From contig CM072156.1 in the NCBI GenBank assembly GCA_036850595.1, forward strand, positions 11,914,326 through 11,978,325: a stretch of 64,000 nucleotides of DNA. The letters are read 5' to 3'. Within the stretch, counting starts at the first letter, position 1. Every line of letters begins with the position of its first letter. The stretch comes from Rhyacichthys aspro. Taxonomy: Eukaryota; Chordata; Actinopteri; Gobiiformes; Rhyacichthyidae. The position numbers were made by a program, and so were the translations under genes. Below the pieces are notes generated by a model, which saw nothing but the letters and a program-made list of their open reading frames with translations, was not told the origin of the DNA and ran no database searches. This document shows, in pieces, positions 49,208 to 62,700 of this stretch.

Positions 49208-51340
49208 AGGCGGTAATAATAGGCGAGGCGTCAGGGTACGGAAAAGACGGTTAAACGGTCATTTGTGAGAAGAAATGTAACTGAGTCTAATAGAGACTGT
49301 GCCACAGGCAAGGCCTCTGAGGAAAAGAAAAGTGTCCTCTAAAATGTCTTCCTGGGCCTCAACCAGACGTCATTTACTTGTCTGTACTGTATCACAGGCC
49401 AGCAATTTTACATAAATGTGCAGTCTCCTTATTGCAATGAGAGCGCTGACTGCAAAAATTGTATAGTGTTCCATGTGCCTGGCATTCACACTTTGCAAGC
49501 CAAAATAAAGCTTTAAATGTGACCACTGGAAGTTAGTCTAGGGCGCTATGTCCAGATGCCTTCTTCTTAAATGTTTAACCGAACAGAAGACTGACAGGTA
49601 TCTCTTGGTTAATCTGAAAGCAAACTAACAGTACAGTTTGCCAAATGTTATCATCTCTTTACAACCACTGCTGAGTGCACATACCATGCAATGACAGCAA
49701 AAGTGAAGTGAAAGAAAGCCAAATAAGACTAGTATCCTTACAAACCGATCGCTGTACACCCATTGCTGCTTGCACTCCTGCCATAGTGCTTATAACTCCA
49801 ATGTAAACACAATCAGGGCTGTGCAGGGATGATGAAAAGCTGTTACTCTTATTATAGGAGAAAATAACAAGCTCTCATGAAGGAATTGATTGTTTTCAAA
49901 TCGTAGATCTTTGTAAGAGGAGTGTAAAGTAGAGCTAAGTCCCCATTATAAGATGCTGCAGCTACATTGCTTTTGATTTTCTGTCAACATCCCTCTTACG
50001 AAGCAGGGACTGTATTTACTAAACGTATCAGGGCCAAGAAATGGATTGAATATATTGTTCATCTTCTGCAATCCAAATTGTGTCAAGCAGCTGGATGTAA
50101 TGCAGGTTTTTCATTCCGTTTGTCTCACTTTGCCAATGTTTAAAGGTACTGGGAAGCTGAATAGTAGTCAGTGCAACAAAACCACACATAAATTCACCGG
50201 GAAGCAAGCAAGCAGACAACTTACTCCAAAGCTCCTTTTTCTATGTAGGGATTATAAAAAAAAAAAAAAAAAAAAAAAGAGTCCAGAAGTGAAAACAGTG
50301 TCCTTACACAAATCAGTGCCTCTTCAATAAACACTTCCTTTGTCTCTATTCATTAGCCATGTTTTTTTACAGGCTTTGCACTCTGTTTTATGATGGTAAT
50401 GATTTTTAAATGTTTTAACAAATTCAGTGAGACATTAAAATGTAGACAGACACAGTATATCATAATAATGTTTAGAATAAAATTTTAGGTGGGTTTATTG
50501 CTTAATCCCTTATCCAATGCGTCCCTGGTACCGTTTTCTGCCTGTTTACGTAAAACTGAAATACAAACAGAAGACAATCCCACAACTACAGGGGTTTAAC
50601 ATTAAGAAGGTAATACGCCACACATACCGTACATACACAGCAAGCACATACACACAAAGACAAAGTACACGCATCTCTGTTGCTAAGTTGCCTGACCCAG
50701 ATGTCTATTATAAGTCATATGCATCGCCCCGCTCTCCCTGCGAGTCACGGCCCCTCTGTCCCCTCTAAGTACCCCAATAAATTCAAATGTAATGCTCCTA
50801 AATGAGATCACTTACATGTGCCATTTCTCTTCAGCTATATTTATCACCTAACACTTTGGCCTTCATTAACAAATGGCACTCATCGAGGTAGTAGTTGAGC
50901 GATTCCTCTTCCCCGCTGTGGGACACGGGGACAGAGAGAAGGTTGTCACAAAATGACACAAACTGCACTGGGGGGTGGCTCACTCAGTGACGTAAGACTT
51001 GGTTCAAAGTCAAAAGGTCCTTTGTGAGCCAGGTCAGGTAAGTCTAGCAGACAGGAACAGATACAGCAGGTGATTGCAAGAATTTAGAAATGCGTGCACT
51101 CAAGATGCCAACAATGCAAATATGTCTTATTTTTGCTTTTACAGTAATGAAATATAGTGGAAAACTAAGAGGCCACCCACTGCCCAATGAGCATGAGGCA
51201 ACTCCTTTGACCGTTTACATCTGTGGATTTAATTGGCTGTCTGCTCCCACACAGTGTAAGACAGTGGAATGCATTTGCGTTGGACTACTCCTGTTATATT
51301 ACACACTCTTTCATCACTTAAGGTTAAGCCTACCTATTGT
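49208..51340. other. Non-coding stretch, no gene seen
   Basis: A 23-base A run lies at 50256. ORFs are short and overlapping. Nothing else recognised. Confidence 0.5.
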
Positions 51341-51351
51341 TTAATTTACAG

Positions 51352-51456
51352 TCTGACTATTCTTCTTGGCCTGGCACTTGTCTCATCTGCATTGGCAAAG
51401 GAAAGGCTCAATTTAGCTATTAATTATGACGACAATGGTAAGACGTACAAAGCAAG
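51352..51456 (+). CDS. Possible exon with signal-peptide-like segment
   Basis: A TTAATTTACAG acceptor precedes an open stretch reading LTILLGLALVSSALA and then KERLNLAINYDDNGKTYKA. The first part has the hydrophobic core and Ala-x-Ala end of a secretory signal peptide. Two donors are possible: AATG|GTAAGA (exon end 51437) and CAAG|GTAACC (exon end 51456). The second is followed at once by an in-frame TAA. There is no ATG at the start of the exon. The frame extends upstream through the acceptor to an ATG at 51269, so an unspliced start is also possible. No downstream partner exon was identified and I do not recognise the family. A conserved or chance ORF remains quite likely. Confidence 0.2.
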
Positions 51457-51460
51457 GTAA

Positions 51461-54400
51461 CCCCTTTTTTATTTTCTTTAATAAACATTTTAAAACAGCT
51501 TCATTATAATAATGTATTTTGATTAACGATGTTTACCACAGTGCTGGTGGTGAAAATTGCTTTCCCATAAATTAAACCAATAAAAGTTAGTGATGAATTA
51601 TTGCGTAAATGTAAACTGTTACAGTCTAATTCATTCACAGCAGCTCAGCTCTACAGTATCTACAGTATATTTATATATATTATTTATATATTTATTTCAT
51701 TCCATAACAGTACTAACAACAAGAGAAAATGCTAATGCTTTTTAGTTTTCAGTATAAACAAGCAATAACTTTTTTTTTTGTTTTTATGTGGTTCACTTAT
51801 GTCAGGTTATACGTTATGTTCATTTTGGAACATAAAATCAATTTCTGCATTTCTCTAGTGAAGAGTGTGTTTCATGGCCAATCCCAACTGAATATACCTA
51901 TAATGAATGCCAAAGTGTGGTAGGAGTAATTTAGATGTATTTGTAACCAATTTCTCAAATCAATTTCTCTAATCATGAATCAATGAATAAATGCATAAAA
52001 ATATTGTACATAATTTAATGAATTATATTTACTTGTTCTCTATACATTACCATGGAGTAAAATAGCCATAGTAACACCCTTGTATGTTAATAATCTTCAC
52101 AGCACTACACACTACTGTAAAAAAAAAAAAAAAAAACCTGTTAAACTGAAATAAAGCATAGAAAGCAATTTCTCATAGAAATCAATTTGCACCCCTGACA
52201 CAGATGGCATTAAAAGTACACAAAAAAACATTGTTATCACAGCTACGTTCACTTTTCTAATAACTATGTTCATACTGATTTTGAAGAATGCTTTGCGCCG
52301 CTCTTCAACAGAGAAAAAGTGTTTACCCTCCAGGTGAATTTACTATCTCTCTCTTAAAAAAGGGGGGAAAAAAGAAAAGGGGATTCTTTTTGGGGGAAAG
52401 TGTAACATTTTAACATCTCCGTTTCATCTAAATCACTGACAACAAAATAGCCTCTAGCATGCTTCTCTCTCTCTCTTTGCCTCAAAGTTAACTATGACAT
52501 CTGGCATGGGCTCTGAACGCCATGACAACAGACGCAGCAGCTACACACGCGCCGCTGCAGCATACAATTGTAGTGCAGGAAAAAGAGACAGTGAAGAAGA
52601 GAGGGGGAGACACACAGCTTGTTAATGGAGAGAATGTAATGTAAAGAGATAAGTAATTACCATTAGTTTAACTACTCCCACCAACAAGTGGATTATGTAG
52701 AGCTGGGTTATTTTTAGGAATGTAAGCATTGTTTAAACGTTTCACTTGCAAATCCTTTTAACAAAATCTAGAGTCTATAGTCCTGATGAATTTATGTAGT
52801 ATCAATTATTCTGAGTGTACAATAAAATACATAAGTGGGAACAGATTTGTTTTATACACAAAAGCTGTGTAATTAATCATTTATGTACAAAAGATGCAAA
52901 GGAAATGTTGCATCCGTTGCATGCAGTGTAATATTCTGGACTTGCCACTCACTTCAACAACCAGGTGGAAATTGTCATCTTAAAAGAAAGTCAATGAAGT
53001 TTATTATTTCACATTTCTTACTGGTCAAGATTCTTTTTTCATTCTGATTTACCATCAGAATGCATTTTTGTGACGACATAATGATGGAAATTTCAAGGAA
53101 AGAGTGGAATCAATTTTTCCTGATGCCACTAGTTTTGTGTGTAATTACTGTCACACATGTACAATAGTGGCACTAAGTGAAGTGCAAGGACAATCATTTT
53201 GTTTTCAGAGATGGAATATACATTTAAGTATCTAACTTGATATTAAAAAACTGAAAAGAGAGGCTGTTTAAAAGTAGATGGCTATAAATATGTGAGGTGT
53301 CTTGGAATTCTTTTCCTCTTTTAAATGTCTAGGATGGATTGTCCAGCAGCTCCCTCTTGTGGAGCCTCTTTAAAATGCAGCCTGTACTGAGCACTGCAGC
53401 CTGTGCTTCCTGCTGCAACACTCCTCAGCCGGCTGGATCTTCCCTCCAACCGCACACCACTTCCCCTTTCCTTTTGCCTCTCTGTGTTTCACACTAAGGC
53501 CCAGTATGATCCAAGTGACCTCTTAGTCAAATATTTAGATGGTCGATTTCAACCTCTTTAAGGAACTGCCTCACCACCTCCCGCCATAAAAAAATCGATG
53601 GGATGAGTTCAAATGCCATTGGAAATGTTCAAACATAAACAGGTTCATTGGGAAGCTATGGGGAGGAGTGTTGGCAGAGGTAGGAGTGTTGGTGGGGGCG
53701 GGGAGTTTGTGGTGCCAAAGGTGGGGTCTGATGCAAATGTATGCACAGCCATAGAACAGTTATGCATATGCATATCAGTGGAGGGAGATTACACAGAGGG
53801 ATGAAGAGCGATACTAAAAAAGGTTTAAAAAGAGGTTGAGCACCAGGGACACAATAACGCCAGGCGGGGCATTTATGTTTACTAATGGAGGCAAAAGGAG
53901 AAGGGAGCAATATTGGGTACATGATGCTGAAAATGGGCTTTGCCTCTTGTGCTAAACAGAGTGACCTCTAGTCAGGGCCTTGGGGGAAGAGGGTGTGGAG
54001 GGGGTAGAGTAGTTAGAGGAGCCTGCTCTCACTGTTCCCTTCAGGGAGCGACACTGCACCAAATAGCGTGGACAAACCAGGGCATTAATATCCTCACAGT
54101 AACCCCCTGACAATACCCCATTATGTATGTACGCCTCTGTGCATTACACACCTTGAACTAGAAACAATCGCCCCCTTTTTTCTTTCCTTCCCCTCAGCAT
54201 TTGAACCACAGCCAAGAAATGCAGCGAGAATATTTCATTATATATTTTTTTATTTCATAGGCAAAAAAGAGGCACACACACACTACTGAACACCTCCTGT
54301 GCTCTTTATATAATCAGTTACCTTGTGACACCTACCTTTTCTGCAAATGACTGTTTGCCTTTTATTCTTCCCGGTGTTTTCTCTCTATCTCTCCCTCCCA

Positions 54401-54539
54401 GCCATGTGTATCATCTATAATTACAATTCACACTGATTCTAGCCTCCACTGCTAAAACCAAGCCTACGGTATAAAATAAGAAAGCAGCTTGTACGATGCA
54501 AAGGGGCTACATGACAACCGAAACACAAAGGAGGGTGTA
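51461..54539. other. Non-coding stretch, no gene seen
   Basis: AT-rich to about 52.4 kb. The CTCF-like motif lies at 53348. G-rich plus strand at 53655-53720 and 53980-54010. No coding exon seen. Confidence 0.5.
53348..53362 (-). promoter_or_regulatory. Candidate CTCF site
   Basis: The minus strand reads CCACAAGAGGGAGCT, agreeing with the CTCF core CCACNAGRKGGCRSY at 14 of 15 positions. Motif evidence only. Confidence 0.4.
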
Positions 54540-55147
54540 AGAGAGAAAAGAGCTAAACACGAGCCCTGGCCGTCGGGAAACAACATGAGCACTATTATGA
54601 TGTTTCTAAATGGGGAGCGTGTCTCGTGACATGGGTCCCTGTCCAGATATTGATTGCTCCTGTGGTTTCAACACTAACAGAAGTGGAGAGCCATTGAACT
54701 TTAAAGCAAATAGTCCTTCTCCCCCGCTCAGCGTCCTCTCACAGGCGATCAATACAGGTTGGCCCACCACATCTAACACCTCTATCTGGAATAATGGCCT
54801 TCCTCCTCTACTGACCAGGAAGAGATACAGACTGACTCAAATGAGTCAAGTGAAGGCAAAAAGAAAGATGCCATGACTAATACACAGACAATGTAAAAAA
54901 AACTATATTATCATATTTTTATTACTGTTTTTCTTTTCAGTAAGCAGTGCATTTACCAAACCTGTAAAGCATTCAACTCAAGTATGATTCAATAAATTAA
55001 TGTACTGAATGTATTGGATTGATAAATATTTAGGAACAAAATCCTATTTCACTAGAAGCTTGTACAGCACTGAAACCACTGGCACTTGGACCCATGCTGC
55101 CAAAGGTCTTTAAAATCTTCCATTTACCTCCGCGTTTAATAGGTAGA
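54540..55147. promoter_or_regulatory. Candidate conserved block upstream of duplicated pair 1
   Basis: Complex, moderately GC-rich sequence to about 54880 with no simple repeats, then an AT-rich linker. An 88-codon frame at 54610-54876 has no recognised features. Confidence 0.25.
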
Positions 55148-55339
55148 GGTGGGCTGGCCGTCTTTTTGATCCCCATTAGCTTTGTATTAGCCACTGTGAC
55201 CCTAATGTTCCTCACCCCATTACTTCACTACACTGAATGAGGACGAGATGATGGCCCTGAGAAGAGAGCCTAGCCAAGGGGTTCAGCATGGCTGGGCAGA
55301 GATCAAGTGTGAACGAGGAGAAACGCCCATCACCAATTC
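55148..55339. repeat. Duplicated element pair 1, copy A
   Basis: This segment is similar in direct orientation to 56378-56565. By hand alignment the first ~88 bp are about three quarters identical. Shared blocks include GGCCGTCT, GTATTAGCCA, TAATGTTC and CATTACT. The second half shares GATGGCC, GCATGGCTGGGCA, AAGTGTGAACG and AACGCCC. The sequence looks neither like a known transposon nor like a simple repeat. A duplicated regulatory element is the likely explanation. Confidence 0.75.
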
Positions 55340-56377
55340 TACAACACTATGGAACCTCTCGGGACCCACCCAGTGATACACCCTGCATTCACCTCGGCCC
55401 TGTTCCACCCGCCCAAAACATGGTATGAAACACTTAGGTAGACTTAGAATCGACTGCTCATCAGGCCGTCTTCCCTGCTCCTGTAAACAGCAACTGTGAC
55501 ATCCACTAAATCAGATTGTACTCCCCATTTGGTTTCAGACTTGGAGAGTTTATGATGATAAAGGACAACACAGGAACTCAACCCATGTTTCTCCATCCGA
55601 TTTCCTGGTTTAAGTGCATTAGTATAAAACAGGCAACAGCACTGTAGCAGGGTTCAAACCAATATGCAAAAACAATGCAGTTTTTCCACTTGAAATCATC
55701 GGATCCCTTTCATGCCTGAAGCAGCTTTAACTGTAAGCCAGATAGTCATGCATAGGGGGTGACAAAAAGAGAGAAAAGTAAATGAATGTCGGAGAGAACA
55801 CAGAGACGAGAAAAAGAGAGGTATCACTGAATGCAACACAACACAGTGATAAAAGATGGCTGATGTCAGAGAAGGCAGCTCTTGGCATCTAGAGTAAGAA
55901 GTGTGCAAATCTTAAGGCCAAGGAAGGACAGTCTGAACATGGGATGAAACAGAAGCCTCAAACATGGCGGCAGTGGAAGTCCAAAGCTCCTTGTGGATTT
56001 TTGCAGCAGCAAGCTACAGAGTGATGAAGTGCTGACTGCTCAGTGCAGGAATTTTACTCCGAGCTGAGGATCAGAGAGAGATCTGTTGTGAAAAAAGTCC
56101 CTCATTAAAGGCTCAGAAAGACTGTGACAAAGACTCCAGCAAACTTATTTGTTTGTGGCACACTATGTGGACATGTAAGGGGCAAAATAATGTGGGAATG
56201 TTCAGAAATCTGCCAAGACAGTCCATGCCATTTAAAGGCTATGTTATTGTAGCATGCAGGAAGCAGAGTGAAAAATACTTCTAAATAAGTCACCCATAAA
56301 TGTACAAACACATTAAAATTTTCCGATGTCAGCCTTTCGAGCTGCTAATTTTGTCCTAACTACCGATGCTGGGCTGC

Positions 56378-56565
56378 GGTGGGTCGGCCGTCTATTTGAA
56401 CTCTATTAGGCCGGTATTAGCCATAGTGGCCATAATGTTCTCCACTTCATTACTCCATTGCTGAGAAAGGCAATATGATGGCCTGTGGTAGAAGTGAAGG
56501 CCAGGGGTCAAGCATGGCTGGGCACTGCTGAAGTGTGAACGGAGGGAACGCCCCTTTGCCCATTC
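56378..56565. repeat. Duplicated element pair 1, copy B
   Basis: This is the partner of 55148-55339, displaced by about 1230 bp in the same orientation. Similarity runs the full ~190 bp with small indels. Flanks outside these limits do not obviously match. That suggests either an old tandem duplication with only the constrained core still recognisable, or two insertions of an unknown element. Confidence 0.75.
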
Positions 56566-59500
56566 GATGTCCTAAATTCCCTTTGAGACATGCAAGAAGG
56601 GTACCAGCCTTCATTCAGTCAACGCTCGTCTTACACAGTCCACTCATACAAAAGGATATGCCCTTTTAGGCATCAAGACACTTCCTGAAGGAAAGTTTGG
56701 ACTACTTCATAGCTGAGTGGAAACCTAAAGCAATCCCTAATGGTATATTTTTATATTTGCATTGTCCATTCATAGTGTAGTTTTTCAAAAAGATAATATG
56801 TACATAAATGCTCCAACATGTGCTTCATAGGCTACTCCCCTGCTGTTTTTCTTGTAATTCCCAAAGTTATTAGGTCCAATTGCACTAATTGCTGTGAGGA
56901 GTGGCCATAGGGCATCTGCAACAGTCTTTGACAGCACTGAACTTGGTGTGTGTGAATAAGTCAGAAGCAAGTGGCACTGTCCTATAGTTGAACCCCGGCT
57001 GCGCTCATACACATGTCCTACCTTTCATCCTATGACCCCATTATTCTGCTTCCAGAGAAACCTCACCAAACCGAACATGTTTGAATGCCCTAGCCCTACA
57101 ATCTCCCCCCTCTCATAATGTTATCTTAAGAAATGTGGAAACAATTGAACTCGCATTTGATTTTGGCAGCTAAAATGACTACCAGATTGGCGTCCCTCTT
57201 AAATGTGTGTGAGTGTGCGCGAGCAAGGAGTTTCCCTCCCTTGAGATTTCATTGAGAGATTCCAGGAGTTGTGTGATCCAGTCCCTCTCATCATGGCAAA
57301 TTGACCATGTGCACTTGACGGCCAGCTGAGTAATCTCGTGACACGTTGGATTTAACACACCACTCTGCCATTACAGAAAAAAAAATAACTTTGAGGGAGA
57401 AAAGTCATAAATAACCCGGTGAAATGGGAGCTTCACTCTCTACTTGGCCTCTGAACCTGGTTGAGAAAACAATCAATAGTAGGAGATGCTTGATTTTCAC
57501 TAGAGTTATGCGGCTGCAATTATTAGGAGAGCCATTATGTGCCCTGGAGAGTAATACCAATGTGGAACAAAACAGTCGATAGAACAAACTAGTTATTGGA
57601 GTAATAAGAGTAAAGAGAAACATTTAGGGTCCAAGAGTGGTTTTGATATTGATACGTACTGTAAAAGATGCAAGAAAGATTGACTAATGGTGTTAAACAA
57701 GTTCAAGCAGCAAGCATTACAACAAGCCTATTTGACAGTTGAGATAAACTAAACTATATGTCCAGCAATAATTATCGATTGAACAGACCTTCTACTTTCT
57801 TAATGAGCTCCAAGATTAAATCACTAAAAAAGCATTTAGAGGTGGGATGTGGAGTGTCTTGCAGTGGTCTGTTCTTCTAGAGCGATTATTCAGGCCACAA
57901 GCTTTTTTTCTTCATATTTAAGGGACAATTGTTATAATGCATAACAAAGAATAGTACATACCTTCAAATTCCTTCAAAACTCAAAAAGTCTGTTACATTT
58001 AGACGCCTGTAAAGGGTGGCACGTAGAGGTAGAATAAAGGTGTTAAGGTGAAATACATGTGCTCATCTGCCTAGCCCAGGCCTGTACTGAAATACATGAT
58101 CTCAGAGGAGAGACTGGGCAGGAGAAAGGAGGGAGCTGTTGATAGAGAAGAGGAGGGGGGCAGTTGAAGGGTTTTGGAGGGGGAAATGTGGTCATCAATT
58201 GCTGGCAGCAGATCCAGGGAGAAGATTATTGGACGGTAACCCAGCGGCAGATGTCTGATGAGTGTCTATTAACCTGCTTCCTACATCTAGTAGGCCGTGT
58301 TGCTGATGAAGTCGGACTAGGAGGCCTTGTCCCGCCCAATAGGAGGGGTCGGTAATCCCTCTCCAGGAAATAGCTGCCAGAAACCTCGAGACTTGATTGG
58401 CTGTAGCAGTTCTGCTTTGGCACAGCTAATAGAAGCTGGATGCCTTTGTGGAAATAGAACTTAACCCCCCATGTACTGTATCTTGTCAGTGTAATGCTTT
58501 TTTTTTTTCTCCTTTGTCTTCTGTGTTTGTATTTTAACCAATACTAAAGCCGTTTCTGAAGCTCTGTTTTTTTAAATTCAAAAAATGGATTTGAATTGGA
58601 TGATATGAATGAATCATTTTAGACATGCAGTAACAACAGTCTTCCAATACCTTGTGTCTCAGCTAATCAGAACCTTATATTTACTCCATATTATAGAGCA
58701 ACTTCGCTGGGATATGGCTTTGTCTATGCCAAGCCGTCTGGTTCTGGTCCAGCAAATTACATTGTGGACATGGCAAGGTCTGTCCCACCTGCTCCCTGCT
58801 ACAGACTTGTATATGTGATTATAAAACTGCAGAATAACAGAGAGAAGGTATTAATGTTGTCACTGTTCTGTTCTGTTTGTTAGTTTTTTATATAGTTGTT
58901 TTGGTATGATTTCCCAGTAGTTCTTTTTCTCTCTTTCTCTCACCTCTAATCAAACTTCTCATTAAACTGCGAAACGAAAATTGAATGTAAAAATGACCAC
59001 CAACTCGACGTGTCAGCTATCCTCCTTGACCAGATCACTGTCAAAGGACATCACGGCAGACTGGATATACTGTAGAGGTTAGAGATAGAAGTGAGAGTCT
59101 GGGTCACATGTACCACATCTGTTCTTGTATTAAAGGCATATGGGCCAGAGCGAGCCAACCAGCCATGAGCCTGCACGGATCCCCGTCCTGAGCCCAATCA
59201 GTCCTGATGGGGATGATGTAATGGACCTGCACTGGCCTCCCTCGTCCTTCTAAGCACAGTGCAACTATACAGGCCTGCATAGTAGGCCTGACATTATGCC
59301 AGTTTGCTGTCAACACCTGCCGCTCAAGCAGGCATGCAGGAAGAATGAAGGGATGGAAAGAGGGATAGAGCGAGGCACATAGAGAACGAAGGAGGTAGGA
59401 AAGAAAAAGTGGCCTGATGAAATGGAAAAAAAAAAATTACATAGAGCAAAAAGACAGCAAGTAATGGGTTAAACGGAAAAGTTACAGAGCCACAGAACAC

Positions 59501-59700
59501 TAATAAAATGTTTTTAACATATGTTGCATTTGTGAATGTGAATGTATACAGTTTTTGAGGAAAAATTGAGATTTCCTTCGTCTACTGCCTTGTTCATTTA
59601 TCACCATACAACTATTTTATTTGCTTTTTCAATGATGGAGTTAAAGAGTACACACAACTGCATAATTTAAAATGGGTAGCAAACTATAACATTTCTGCTC
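56566..59700. other. Non-coding stretch with candidate conserved patches
   Basis: No gene seen. Patches of complex sequence lie at 56820-57000 (CCAATTGCACTAATTGC), 57130-57560 (ATTATTAGG, CCATTATG), 58180-58420 and 59120-59340. The last two are open on one or both strands without domain signals. Confidence 0.4.
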
Positions 59701-59701
59701 T

Positions 59702-59735
59702 GACCAAACCCACAACTGTCCTTGTGGGTTTGGTC
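59702..59735. other. Perfect 14-bp inverted repeat with 6-nt loop
   Basis: GACCAAACCCACAA (59702-59715) is exactly complementary to TTGTGGGTTTGGTC (59722-59735), with loop CTGTCC. No U tract follows, and this is not a bacterial terminator setting. It could form a strong hairpin in DNA or RNA. It is too short for a typical pre-miRNA. Confidence 0.85.
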
Positions 59736-62700
59736 TTCTTTTGTGTATTAATGTCAAATGCATCCTACAGTATCAGTTTATCTTAACTAAGTGTAATGGA
59801 GACTTTAGAGGAAGGAAACTAGATTAAGAGATCTTTTAGTAAACAGGTATAAAAAAAAAAGGTGGCCTGGACACTTGAATTGGTTGACTAAGTGCCAATT
59901 TGAGAAGTAGACACTTGTGTAGCTTGGCTTCCAAGATAAGATGCAGTCACTCCGTAGTGACCCAAGAGCTTGTCACAAGGGATGTAATGAGGTCAGATTA
60001 CAGGCTAGTCCACAGACTGGCTGCAAAAGGTTGGCCCGTAATCCTACAGTCATTAAAGGAATGCTTTGTTAAAAGTGGATGGAAGAGAGGGAAAAAAAGA
60101 AATGGAGAAAACGAAGAAGAGGGGGGAATGTAAGAGGTGTACAGGGGAACTCAATAACACTTGATTCGATATGAAAAGCCTCTTGTTGCCACCCAGGAGA
60201 AGCCCGGTGAGGAAGGATGTGAGGGTAGCCAGCCGAAAGACTCCTACAACCAGGAACAAGACATGCCTTGTTCCGGGTTTAAGGAGCAAACAGATTAAGA
60301 TGAATTGATGCAAGCTTAGTGACTTTGGAGAATGGTGGAGAAAAAACGCCCACAGATCAATAAGGCTTAGGAAGCAAGCAACCAAAGACAGAATCTCCAC
60401 TAACATTCAAGGGGATAACACTGAAGGGTAGGATCTCGGATCTCATATAGCACTACTTTGTGAGGTTTAAATTAAAAAAGGGAAGCTTTAAGGTGTTGAA
60501 TAACAGCATTAACAAATCTGAAAATGTGAGGCTATTAAATATTGAATAAGGCTTTGTACATTTCAAAATAAAAAAAACTATTTCATAATTTATATTGGTT
60601 GCCCCACAATATGAAATACCGCCTGATAAGAAAAAAACATACACTAAAGCACATGAGGTTTCAAATGAAGCACAAGCAGATAGTGCTAAAAGTCCTACTG
60701 CTAGCAAGCGAACATACATCATGTGTCCCACAGTGCAGTGTGACAGATCTGTGCCTAAGCCGGCCTGGCGGGGCCTGTGCCCTGATGTTTGCAGAGATCA
60801 GAGAGAATCATCTGGGTTAACATGGTAATTATACGCAAAGCCCTTCTATCTCAGGCTGGATCTGATACTGTTTTTCTCCTCACTCTCACTCCGAGATCCC
60901 AGGCATACAAGTTAGAAGGAGCGACAGCCGTCTCCCAGAGCTAATCCCTCAAGAGGTGTTCCACCACCTTCACCTTAATGAAAATGAACATGCTGTGAAA
61001 GCATTTGATTACACCTGTTAAGACAGGGGCATCAGACCCGGGACTCACCACCAATCAGAATCCATGTCCTGTGTCAATACAGATGTGAATAAAAGTCAAA
61101 ATACCTTTGTAAATATGTTTTAACAAGAGCATCTAGTATATCGTACAGCGACATGGTATTCTTATCATCATTTTGCTTGTTAACAAATACAGCATCAATT
61201 GTAGTATTTATGATCTCTAGGCAATTTTGTTGTGAACATAGACAAAAGCCGAAACACAGCTGACCTTTGACAGTTGATAAAGTGTGTTTTTGCTGCATAT
61301 CATGTGATGGTAAAAAACATTAAATAGATTGTTGACCTCCAATCAGTTTCAATTTTCTTTTTCTTTTTTTTCTTACACTGATTAAGAAAACACAACAACA
61401 CTGTATTAATCACAGACAGATTCAGCTGACCCAAAGCCTGTGTGTGTGGAGTCGAGGGTGGCTCTGTGGCTATGACTGTTATTTCCCCGAATGTTTGTTT
61501 ATGTTTTTCTGTATTTATTGTATTGTGTATTGTTTCTGTGACCGCAGGTGTGCCCTTTGACCTTAAAGTCATTAGCCTTTGCAGACTGGATTTTTAAACT
61601 GCATCACGCTGGTGCAAAACATGTGCAGGGAACGAGAGACAGAGGGAGAGACAGAGAAAGCGGGAAGGGGAAGAACGCTCCAGGGCCAATTATGGCCCCA
61701 AGAAAACAAAGGGCTATATTTCAATGATTCCTCCAGCTGTGCTGTTTATGAGCTGTGTGCTTAGTCTCTCGGTGACCTTCACCTCCACACTTGCCCTCTC
61801 TAAGGGAAAACAAGCTAAAATGGCCTGATGCTCAATCTTTCATTTCCCCTTGTTTTTCCACACTTTGCCATTTTTAGTAGCTTGATACAAGCATACAGTT
61901 TATTTGATTGGAGGTTTGGTTGATATTTGTTGCTGCAGTTTTTCATGTCACATCAGTTTTACTACCACCTCACCACCCCTTTGTGTCATGTATTAAATAG
62001 CCTCGATGTAAAAAACTAAAATATATTGACTAATTTAAAGCTTAACAGCAAGGTATGCATCATATGTAACCTTTATAACATAGCTTGTCACTCAGCTCCC
62101 CTTCTGCACATACACACACATGCACAACCATTACAGACCTCATAAGCAAGGTGTACGTATCAGTCACTGTGGCCTTATGACAGGTCTAACCTTCCTAGAC
62201 GGCAGGATACACCATCCTCTCTGCAGTCCTATTGACCAAAGCAATAAGACATTCTGTATGGTGTATTAAAGTCATTTTCCACATGCTACCTCAGCACCAT
62301 CCATTGTTCATGCAAGCTCTTGCTGACCATAAAGGAGACAGTAAGGGGGGAAAAAACATCCTCTGGGCTCCTCTGTGACCAAATTGCAACACTTTTTACA
62401 GTTTTCATAATTTAAAGAATATGGTCTCCGCCTGAGTTTTTATTTCATTTCTGACTTAAAAGGTACATAAAATGATCATGGCAACCCCGGAACCAATTTT
62501 GGTATGTCAAAGGAAGACAGGGGTCCCAGAGAGGGCTTTTCAGTTGGATGCATATGTCCAGACAACCCAGAGAGCATGTTCCATTTATGTTCTCAATCCA
62601 GGTCCAATTTCATTCCTCTTAAATCTGCAAGCAAAAAGGGAAGGGGGAGCTCTTTTTTGGCAAGAGGCGGCTATGTAATTCGAGGGGGCCATCTGTGTAG

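Noticed and set aside
48344..50278. Poly(A) runs at 48344 and 50256 as tails of retroposed genes or SINEs
   Set aside because: No RNA polymerase III promoter boxes, target duplications or recognisable retroposed body were seen next to them.
53613..53804. Gly-rich ORF as a glycine-rich protein
   Set aside because: It arises from a G-rich simple tract (GGAGGAGTGTTGG-type), with no gene features.
59702..59735. Intrinsic transcription terminator or miRNA precursor
   Set aside because: No T tract follows and the setting is eukaryotic; a 14-bp stem is too short for a standard pre-miRNA.
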